Source of the DNA: Streptosporangium pseudovulgare
Lineage (GTDB): Bacteria > Actinomycetota > Actinomycetes > Streptosporangiales > Streptosporangiaceae
Direction: 5' to 3'
Assembly (NCBI RefSeq): GCF_014648055.1
Contig: NZ_BMQJ01000005.1
Coordinates: forward strand, 248,001 to 312,000
Length of the DNA stretch: 64,000 nucleotides
The notes under the pieces: generated by a model
What the model was told of the DNA's origin: nothing
Databases searched by the model: none
Seen by the model: only the letters and a program-made list of their open reading frames with translations
Part shown: in pieces, positions 39,200 to 45,911 of the stretch
Numbering within the stretch: the first letter of the stretch is position 1
Layout: each line of letters opens with the position of its first letter
Made by a program: the position numbers and the translations under genes

Positions 39200-39949
39200 A
39201 TGTCCCTCCGCATCACCACGCTGGCCGAACGCCCCCACCTTCGCGACGCGCTGTGGAACATGCCCAGCTCCTGGCCGGAGTTCATGTTCCACGATCCGAT
39301 GGCGTCGCTGTTCTACGAGGTCGTCGAGGAGTACGCCGAGTTCGTGCTGGTCGCCGACGATGGCCACGAGCCGGGGCGGCTCGTGGCCAAGGCGATGAGC
39401 GTGCCGTTCACCTGGACCCGTGACGAGCTGCCGGACGGCGGGTGGGACACCGTGATGCTGCGGGCCTGGCACACCCGGCTGACCGGCGGGGAGCCCGGCA
39501 CGGTCTCCGCCCTGGAGATCACCGTCCGCCCCGACCGTCTGGGGACCGGCCTGTCACCGGTGATGCTGGCCGCCCTGCGCGACAACGCCGCCCGCCTGGG
39601 GTTCGGCGAGCTGCTGGCGCCGGTACGGCCCAGCGCCAAGCACCTGGAGCCGCGCACCCCGATGGAGGAGTACGCCGCCCGTACCCGTCCCGACGGCCTG
39701 CCGGCCGACCCGTGGCTCCGGGTCCACGTGCGCGCGGGCGGCACGATCGTCAAGGTCGCGCCGCGCTCGATGACGGTGCCCGGCACGCTCGCCGAGTGGC
39801 GCGAGTGGACCGGCCTGTCCTTCGACGTCAGCGGCCCGGTCGAGGTGCCCGGCGCCCTCGCCCCGGTCCACTGCGACGTCGAGCAGGACCACGCCGTCTA
39901 CGTCGAGCCCAACGTCTGGGTCCGCCACCGCCTCACCGCCCCGGCCTGA
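39200..39949 (+). CDS. GNAT-like acetyltransferase
   Basis: 249 residues from ATG 39200 with GGGAGGA 7 bp upstream; the open frame extends further up without a start signal. The central V/L-x-V-x-P-x4-G-x-G pattern appears as LEITVRPDRLGTGLSPVML (about residues 100-118), followed by the helix RDNAARLGFGELLAPVRPS. The first ~60 residues (LRDALWNMPSSWPEFMFHDP) are typical of a conserved actinobacterial GNAT subgroup of about 250 residues. Substrate unknown. The last 52 bp overlap the 3' end of the opposing decarboxylase gene. Confidence 0.82.
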   Translation: MSLRITTLAERPHLRDALWNMPSSWPEFMFHDPMASLFYEVVEEYAEFVLVADDGHEPGRLVAKAMSVPFTWTRDELPDGGWDTVMLRAWHTRLTGGEPGTVSALEITVRPDRLGTGLSPVMLAALRDNAARLGFGELLAPVRPSAKHLEPRTPMEEYAARTRPDGLPADPWLRVHVRAGGTIVKVAPRSMTVPGTLAEWREWTGLSFDVSGPVEVPGALAPVHCDVEQDHAVYVEPNVWVRHRLTAPA

Positions 39950-41352
39950 GCGCTCGCCCGGTTCACGGTCTCGGCGCCCGCCGTCCCGGCGATCCGGGCG
40001 AGAAGTGCCTCCAGGGTCTTGTCGTCCGTGGACGGGGACATGACCGTGACCCGCAGGTGGCGGACACCGCCGATCTCGGCCGAGGTCAGGTGGAAGGAGC
40101 CGTCCGCCATCAGGTGCTCGCGGATCGCCGCCTGGTCGCCCGTGCCGTACCGGAAGCAGACGATGTTGCTCTGCGGCTCGTACGGGAAGACGAACCCGGG
40201 CCGCTCCCGGCCCAGCTCCCACAGGCGGCGGGCGGCGGCGTACCGGCCCGCGACGTACTCGCCGAGGCCCCGTTCGCCCCGCCAGGCGAGGTTGAGGAAG
40301 ATCTTCAGGCCCAGCGCGGCCTTGGCGCACTCCACCGTCCGGCCGGCCGAGTCGAAGTCCTGGGCGCCGTAGAACAGGTAGCTCGCCCGCTGCCGGAAGG
40401 CCGCGTCCAGGTCGTCCCGGCGCCGGGTCAGCACGGCCGCGGCCAGGCCGGACGTGCGCAGCATCTTGTGCGCGTCCCAGATCAGCGAGTCGGCCAGTTC
40501 GATCCCGTCGAGCAGGTGCCGGTGCCCCTCCGACAGCAGGGCCGACGCGCCGTGGGCGCCGTCCACGTGGAACCAGATCCCGTTGGCCGCGCAGAACCCG
40601 CCGACGCCGCGCAGGTCGTCGTAGAGGCCGGTGCCCGTCGCGCAGGCGTTCGCCACCAGGGCCATCGGCCGCCGGCCCGCCCGCCGTACCCGGTCCAGGG
40701 CCGCGGGCAGGCGGGCGACGTCGATCCGGCCGAGCGGGTCGGCGTCCAGCGGGAGGACGGCCCGCTCTCCCAGGCCGAGGATCGCGGCGGCGCGGGCCAG
40801 CGAGTAGTGGGACGCCTCGGGGACGAGCAGCGCGAGGTCGCCGGGCGTCCCCTCGGCCCAGGCGTCCGGCGCGGCGGCGGCGCGGGCGGCCAGCAGCGCG
40901 GTGAGGTTGGCCAGCGACCCGCCGTGGGTGAGCACCCCGCCGCCGGTCTCCCCGAAGCCGGCCTTGCCGAGCATCCAGCGCACGACCTCGAACTCGACGG
41001 TCGCCGCCGCCGCGCCCATCTCGTAGACCGCCATCGGGTTGTTGGTCACGCCGTGCACGAGGTCGGCGAGCGCGGCGGGGAAGTCGGGGGCGGCGATCTG
41101 GTGGCCGAGGGAGGCGGGGTGGTGCGGGCGGCTCCCCTCCGCGAGGTAGGCCGCCAGGAACTCCGCGTGGCTCTCCGGCGTCATCCCGCCCTCGCGGATC
41201 CAGCGCGCCAGGCCGAGCCGTTCGGCCAGCTCGGACGGCGGGCGGCGGCCCAGGACCGGCGTCAGGCCCCGCCGGCTCTCGTCCACGTGCACGGCCAGCT
41301 CCTCGACGGTCGCCGCGGCGGCCCGCACGAACTCGTCCACATCCCACGTCAC
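39898..41352 (-). CDS. PLP-dependent group II amino-acid decarboxylase-like protein
   Basis: 484 residues if started at GTG 41352 (VTWDVDEFV); GTG 41340 and ATG 41418 are possible and none has a strong ribosome-binding site. The fold-type I group II decarboxylase pattern is complete: THGGSLANLTALLAAR, WFHVDGAHGASALLS, and the Schiff-base lysine in SLIWDAHKMLRTSG. Relatives include DOPA/tryptophan decarboxylases, glutamate decarboxylases and L-2,4-diaminobutyrate decarboxylases. The amino acid cannot be assigned. Convergent overlap of 52 bp with the GNAT gene. Divergent from the HicA-like gene. Confidence 0.9.
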   Translation of the reverse strand: MTWDVDEFVRAAAATVEELAVHVDESRRGLTPVLGRRPPSELAERLGLARWIREGGMTPESHAEFLAAYLAEGSRPHHPASLGHQIAAPDFPAALADLVHGVTNNPMAVYEMGAAAATVEFEVVRWMLGKAGFGETGGGVLTHGGSLANLTALLAARAAAAPDAWAEGTPGDLALLVPEASHYSLARAAAILGLGERAVLPLDADPLGRIDVARLPAALDRVRRAGRRPMALVANACATGTGLYDDLRGVGGFCAANGIWFHVDGAHGASALLSEGHRHLLDGIELADSLIWDAHKMLRTSGLAAAVLTRRRDDLDAAFRQRASYLFYGAQDFDSAGRTVECAKAALGLKIFLNLAWRGERGLGEYVAGRYAAARRLWELGRERPGFVFPYEPQSNIVCFRYGTGDQAAIREHLMADGSFHLTSAEIGGVRHLRVTVMSPSTDDKTLEALLARIAGTAGAETVNRASAQAGAVRRWRTQTLGST

Positions 41353-41466
41353 ACCGGAATACTGGGTCACCCGGCATCGGATGACCAACCGCGGCCGGTT
41401 TCCCGGGAGGGCGCCCATGAGCCGTTCACCGAACGGTCTCCCATTCCGTAGAATTAACTCAACATG

Positions 41467-41486
41467 ATGTAGCATTATCTCTACAT
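41467..41486. promoter_or_regulatory. palindrome overlapping the start codon of the HicA-like gene
   Basis: Arms ATGTAG (41467-41472) and CTACAT (41481-41486) flank an 8-nt AT-rich centre; the right arm runs into the ATG at 41485. The inner TAGCAT could serve as a -10 element 10 bp before the ATG. With no ribosome-binding site seen, the mRNA may be leaderless. The HTH protein encoded downstream is the natural candidate to bind here; not proven. Confidence 0.55.
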
Positions 41487-41742
41487 GGATCGGCATCCCA
41501 GCAAGGAGATACGGGCCGCGATCGATTACATGATCGCGAGGGGGTGGATCATAGAGAAGGCGGAAGGTCATGCGTGGGGACGCGCCCGCTGCCCCGGAGG
41601 GCGGGACGGATGCAGGCCGCCGACTTCGATCTGGTCGACGCCACGGTCACCAGATGTTCATGCGAGACGCCTGCGCCGTCTCGCCGACCACTGCCCGCGC
41701 ACGTCCGAGGACGACATGGCGGAAGGAGGACGGTGTCGATGA
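41485..41742 (+). CDS. small HicA-like protein, putative toxin of a two-gene module
   Basis: 85 residues from ATG 41485, no ribosome-binding site. The order helix-strand-strand-strand-helix and the sequence HPSKEIRAAIDYMIARGW, EKAEGHAWGRARCP, SIWSTPRSPDVHARRLRR resemble the double-stranded-RNA-binding-like fold of HicA mRNA interferases. His in GHAWG sits where HicA has its catalytic GSH. Close homologues without a name are common in actinomycetes. It overlaps by ATGA with an HTH protein gene, which fits a toxin-antitoxin-type pair. The fold assignment is my inference from pattern; a plain RNA-binding regulator is the alternative. Confidence 0.7.
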   Translation: MDRHPSKEIRAAIDYMIARGWIIEKAEGHAWGRARCPGGRDGCRPPTSIWSTPRSPDVHARRLRRLADHCPRTSEDDMAEGGRCR

Positions 41743-42275
41743 CCGTCTACAGCTTCGAGTTGCACTTCACGGCTCCGGCGGGTGAGGAGGTGATCGACGC
41801 CCTGTACGAAGCGGGGTGGGACGACGCCACCGTGTCACTCGACCCGGGCGAAGGCGGGCCCGGTGTCGCCGCGTTCGACCGGGAGTCCTCCACGGCGGTG
41901 GAAGCGGTCGCCTCCGCGATCTCCCAGGGCCGGGCGGCCGGTGTCGAGATCACCGGTGCCAGCGAAGATCTGGTGACGCTCGCCGAGATCGCGGAGCGCA
42001 CCGGAAGGAGCTTCGCCACCGCCGACCACTGGGCCGCCGGCCGCCGGGGACCCGGCGGGTTCCCCGCGCCGAAGGTACGGCGTCCGCGGGTCAGCCTCTG
42101 GTCGTGGGCCGAGGTGGCGACCTGGCTGCATGAGAACCGTCTGGCCGAAGTGTCCCCGATGGAGGTGGAGGTCGCGCGGGTGTGCGAGGTCGCGGACTCG
42201 CTGATCCGCGCGCACCGTCTTCAACGCCGGCTCCCCGCCGAGGACCGTGCGCGTCTCTGCCACGCGGTTTCCTGA
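41739..42275 (+). CDS. HTH protein partnered with the HicA-like protein
   Basis: 178 residues from ATG 41739 with GGAAGGAGGA upstream; GTG 41733 is possible. The N-terminal ~70 residues are an acidic alpha/beta region (YSFELHFTAPAGEEVIDALYEAGWDDATV, FDRESSTAVEAVASAI). Next comes an AlpA/MerR-like helix-turn-helix segment: TLAEIAERTGRSFATADHWAAGRRGPGGFPAPKV, then SLWSWAEVATWLHENRL. The C-terminal helix is RVCEVADSLIRAHRLQRRLP. The layout (ligand domain plus HTH, second gene, 4-bp overlap) matches antitoxins that repress their own operon, as HicB does. The protein is uncharacterised. Confidence 0.75.
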   Translation: MTVYSFELHFTAPAGEEVIDALYEAGWDDATVSLDPGEGGPGVAAFDRESSTAVEAVASAISQGRAAGVEITGASEDLVTLAEIAERTGRSFATADHWAAGRRGPGGFPAPKVRRPRVSLWSWAEVATWLHENRLAEVSPMEVEVARVCEVADSLIRAHRLQRRLPAEDRARLCHAVS

Positions 42276-42393
42276 GAACCGGACAGTCGGGACCGGCACC
42301 GGGGCACCGCGGAACGTGCCCGCCTGACGCCGCGATCCGGACGAAACCGTTCCGTCCGCGGTCCGGCGGGTTCCGTACGGACCGCGCGGGCCG

Positions 42394-44103
42394 TCAGGTG
42401 ACGACGACGATCGGCAGGCGCAGCGCGCCGGGGGCGGCCTCGGGGACGACCGGGTCGCGCGGCGCGACCGGTGCGATCCGGGCGTACGGCGAGCCCGGCG
42501 CGGGCCGGGGGTCGGCCTCCCCCCGGTTGGGCCACAGGGCCATGGCCCGCTCGGCCTGGGCGGTGATGGTCAGCGAGGGGTTGACGCCCGGGTTGGCCGA
42601 GACGGCGGAGCCGTCCACGACGTGCAGGCCGTCGTATCCGTGGACGCGGTGGTAGGCGTCGATCACACCGCTGCCCGCGTCGGCGCCGATGACGCAGCCG
42701 CCCAGGAAGTGCGCGGTGGCGGGGATGTCGAACAGGTCCAGCCAGGAGCCGCCGGGCATGCCGCCGATCTCCTCGGCGGCGCGGCGGGCGAACTCGTGCC
42801 CGGCCGGCAGCCAGGTCGGGTTGGGCTCACCGTGGCCGCGCCCGGAGCGCAGCCGCCGGCCGAACACGCCCCGGCGGGCGGACAGCGTGATCGAGTTGTC
42901 CTTGGCCTGCATGACGAGGGCGATGATCGTGCGTTCGGACCATCGGCGGTGGTCGAACAGCCTCGGCAGCAGGTGGGGTCGGCGCAGCGCCTCGCCGAGG
43001 AACTTCCGCCAGCGCGGCGTCCCCTCGTTGCCGGTGTCGCCGTCGATCAGCAGGGAGCGCAGCAGGCCCATCGCGTTGGAGCCGTCGCCGTAGCGGACCG
43101 GCTCGATGTGCGTGTGCTCGTCGGGGTGGATGGAGGAGGTGATCGCCACCCCGCGGTTGAGCTTCTCCCCCGGGCTGCCCGCCGGCCGCTCGAACCCGAG
43201 CAGCGCCTCGGAGTTGGTCCTGGTCAGCGTGCCCAGCCGGTCCGACAGGCCGGGCAGCGCGCCGGACGCCCTGAGGCGGTGCAGCAGCCGCTGCGTGCCG
43301 TACGTCCCGGCCGCGAAGACCACCTGCTCGGCCGTGAGGGTGCGGCGCCGCCACGGTGTCCCGGTCCGGGCGACCTCGACCCGGTAGCCGCCGCCGGCCA
43401 GCGGGCGGACCGAGGTGACCGTGGTCTCCGGGTGGATCCTCGCGCCGGCCCTCTCGGCCAGGTGGAGGTAGTTCTTGGTCAGCATGTTCTTGGCGCCGTG
43501 CCGGCAGCCGGTCATGCACTCGCCGCACTCGGTGCAGCCCCGGCGGCGCGGCCCGGCCCCGCCGAAGTAGGGGTCGTCCACCTCCACGCCGGGCCGGCCG
43601 AAGAAGACCCCGACCGGCGCCGGGTGGAAGGTGTGGCCCACGCCCATCCGGTCGGCGACCTTCCTGACGATCTCGTCGGCGCGGGTGACGGTCGGGTTGA
43701 CCGTCACCCCCAGCATCCGCCGGGCCTGGTCGTAGTACGGGGCGAGCTCGGCCTTCCAGTCGGTGATCGACGCCCACTGGGGGTCGCGGAAGAACGGGTC
43801 GAGGGGCTCGTAGAGGGTGTTGGCGTAGACGAGCGAGCCGCCGCCGACCCCGGCGCCCGCCAGGACCATCACGCCGGTGCCCTTCTCGCCGCGCAGCACG
43901 TGGATGCGCTGGATGCCCTTCATGCCGAGCGCCGGCGCCCACAGGAAGTCGCGGACCCGCCAGGACGTCTTCGGCAGCGTGTCCTCGTCGAACCGCCGCC
44001 CGGCCTCCAGCACCCCGACCCGGTAGCCCTTCTCGGTCAGCCGGAGCGCCGCGACGCCGCCGCCGAACCCGGAGCCGACGACGAGCACGTCGTAGTTGAA
44101 CAT
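42394..44103 (-). CDS. choD: GMC-type FAD oxidoreductase, ChoD (cholesterol-oxidase-like)
   Basis: 569 residues from ATG 44103 (GAAGGGA 8 bp upstream). The FAD motif is VLVVGSGFGGGVAALRL. GAGVGGGSLVYAN contacts flavin. The C-terminal GMC part has FLGGCVIG and VVDGSAVSANPGVNPSLTITA. Four cysteines, C190-x2-C193-x2-C196-x3-C200, form a CxxCxxCxxxC motif like that in mycobacterial ChoD. Cholesterol oxidase activity of that group is debated, so the substrate is a sterol or other alcohol. The aldehyde dehydrogenase gene ends 83 bp upstream; the two may act in sequence (alcohol to aldehyde to acid). Its place between guaB3 and guaA follows mycobacterial synteny. Confidence 0.88.
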   Translation of the reverse strand: MFNYDVLVVGSGFGGGVAALRLTEKGYRVGVLEAGRRFDEDTLPKTSWRVRDFLWAPALGMKGIQRIHVLRGEKGTGVMVLAGAGVGGGSLVYANTLYEPLDPFFRDPQWASITDWKAELAPYYDQARRMLGVTVNPTVTRADEIVRKVADRMGVGHTFHPAPVGVFFGRPGVEVDDPYFGGAGPRRRGCTECGECMTGCRHGAKNMLTKNYLHLAERAGARIHPETTVTSVRPLAGGGYRVEVARTGTPWRRRTLTAEQVVFAAGTYGTQRLLHRLRASGALPGLSDRLGTLTRTNSEALLGFERPAGSPGEKLNRGVAITSSIHPDEHTHIEPVRYGDGSNAMGLLRSLLIDGDTGNEGTPRWRKFLGEALRRPHLLPRLFDHRRWSERTIIALVMQAKDNSITLSARRGVFGRRLRSGRGHGEPNPTWLPAGHEFARRAAEEIGGMPGGSWLDLFDIPATAHFLGGCVIGADAGSGVIDAYHRVHGYDGLHVVDGSAVSANPGVNPSLTITAQAERAMALWPNRGEADPRPAPGSPYARIAPVAPRDPVVPEAAPGALRLPIVVVT

Positions 44104-44185
44104 TCCGCGATTCCCTTCGGGGCGTGACGGGGGGACGCCCGGCGCGTCGGACGGGGCCGCCCCCTTCAGCACGCGGCCCGCCCTC

Positions 44186-45751
44186 CTACTTCAGGTGCAG
44201 CCGCTTCATGGCCTTGAGCAGCCCGGCCAGGGTGTCGGCGTACCTGTCGTACGTCATGCCGAGGATCGGTTCGAAGCCCATCCAGGTCGCCTGGCTGGAG
44301 ACGGTCTGCGCCTCGGTGTACTTCAGCAGGCCCTCGGCGCCGTGGCGGCGGCCGAGACCGGAGGACTTCATGCCGCCCATGGGCGCGTCGTAGGAGGCGT
44401 AGGCCGCGCCGTACCCCTCGTTGATGTTGACCGTGCCGGCCTTGATGCGGGCGGCCAGCGCGCGGCCGCGGGCGACGTCGCGCGTCCAGACGGAGGCGTT
44501 GAGGCCGTAGGCGGTGTCGTTGGCCCGCTCGACCGCCTCGTCCTCGCCGGTGAAGCGGTAGAGCGACACGACCGGGCCGAAGGTCTCCTCGCGGCACAGG
44601 CTCATGGTCTCGTCCACGTCCGCCAGGATCGTCGGCTCGTAGAACAGCGGACCGAGGTCGGGCCGGGCCTTCCCGCCGGCCAGGACGACCGCGCCCTTGG
44701 CCACGGCGTCGTCCACGTGGGCGGTGACCGCGTCGAGCTGGCGGCGGGAGGTGAGGGAGCCCATCTGGACGCTCCAGTCGAGCCCCGCGCCCAGGCGCAT
44801 GTTCTTCGTCTGGCGGACGAACCGCTCCGTGAAGGCGTCGTACACGGCGTCGTGGACGTAGAGCCGCTCGACGGAGATGCACAGCTGCCCGGCGTTGGTG
44901 AAGCAGGCGCGGACCGCGCCCTGGGCGGCGACGTCGAGGTCGGCGTCGTCGAGCACGAGCATCGGGTTCTTGCCGCCGAGCTCCAGCGAGCAGCCGATCA
45001 GCCGCCGGGCCGCCGCCTCGGCGATCTTCCGGCCGCCCCGGGTGGAGCCGGTGAAGGCGACGTAGTCGGCGCCGTCGAGCAGCGGGTCGCCGATCTCGGC
45101 GGGCTCGCCGAGGACGACCTGCCAGATCTCCCGGGGCATGCCGAGGGAGACCAGCAGGTCGATCGTCCACAGCGTGGACAGCGCGGTCTGGGTGTCGGGC
45201 TTGTGCACCACGGTGTTGCCCGCGAGCAGCGCCGGGACGACGTCGGTGACGCCGAGCGAGAGGGGGTAGTTCCACGGCGAGATCAGCGCCACGGTCCCCT
45301 TGGGCCGGCGCGCCTCGACGGTCCTCGTCGCGACGGGGAAGATGCCCGCGCGGCGGCGGGTCTCCAGCAGGCCGGGGGCCCGGCGCGCGTAGTACAGCGT
45401 GCAGCCCGCGACGTCGAGGACCTCCTCGAAGGCGTGCCTGCGCGCCTTGCCGGTCTCCCACTGCACGACGTCGAGGATCTCCTCGCGCCGGTCGAGGATG
45501 GCGTCGTGCAGCCGCAGGAAGGGCCGGATCCGCTCGGCGGCGGGCAGCGCGGCCCAGGCGGCGCGGGCCTCGCGGGCCCGGACGTGGGCGGCGCGGACGT
45601 CGTCGGCGGTGGAGACGGGCAGCTCGGCGAGGACCTCGCCGGTGAACGGCGCGATGATCTCCTGGGTCTTGCCGGACGAGACCACCTGCCGGGCGACACG
45701 TTCGACCATGGTCGGGTCGAGGGTCCTGGTAGCGCCAAGAGTGACAGCCAT
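44186..45751 (-). CDS. succinate-semialdehyde dehydrogenase-type aldehyde dehydrogenase
   Basis: 521 residues from ATG 45751. Complete aldehyde dehydrogenase fold: SPWNYPLSLGVTDVVPALLAGN for NAD(P) binding, FTGSTRGGRKI for the nucleotide loop, the general base in LELGGKNP, the nucleophile Cys in NAGQLCISVERL, and EETFGPVVSLYRF. It ends with PMGGMKSSGLGRRHGAEGLLKYTE. The long N-terminus and the C-terminal extension (YADTLAGLLKAMKRLHLK) are typical of the actinobacterial succinic-semialdehyde dehydrogenase subgroup (GabD2-like). It oxidises an aldehyde to the acid; the true substrate may be the product of the ChoD-like enzyme next to it. Confidence 0.9.
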   Translation of the reverse strand: MAVTLGATRTLDPTMVERVARQVVSSGKTQEIIAPFTGEVLAELPVSTADDVRAAHVRAREARAAWAALPAAERIRPFLRLHDAILDRREEILDVVQWETGKARRHAFEEVLDVAGCTLYYARRAPGLLETRRRAGIFPVATRTVEARRPKGTVALISPWNYPLSLGVTDVVPALLAGNTVVHKPDTQTALSTLWTIDLLVSLGMPREIWQVVLGEPAEIGDPLLDGADYVAFTGSTRGGRKIAEAAARRLIGCSLELGGKNPMLVLDDADLDVAAQGAVRACFTNAGQLCISVERLYVHDAVYDAFTERFVRQTKNMRLGAGLDWSVQMGSLTSRRQLDAVTAHVDDAVAKGAVVLAGGKARPDLGPLFYEPTILADVDETMSLCREETFGPVVSLYRFTGEDEAVERANDTAYGLNASVWTRDVARGRALAARIKAGTVNINEGYGAAYASYDAPMGGMKSSGLGRRHGAEGLLKYTEAQTVSSQATWMGFEPILGMTYDRYADTLAGLLKAMKRLHLK

Positions 45752-45911
45752 GCTCGAAGAATATTCGGGAGCGGCCACCCTGGCTACCGGTCGGTACACC
45801 TCCCGCCTCCGAACGGGATGCGACCCGGACCCGCCGCGGCCCGCTCCCCGCGCGATGGGCGCGATCCGGTCCTCCCATGAACCGGGCGCGATCCGGGCCC
45901 GTCATAGGGGC

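Noticed and set aside
42394-44103. Confident call as cholesterol oxidase
   Set aside because: The sequence shows a ChoD-like GMC flavoprotein, but activity of this branch on cholesterol is uncertain, so the substrate is left open.
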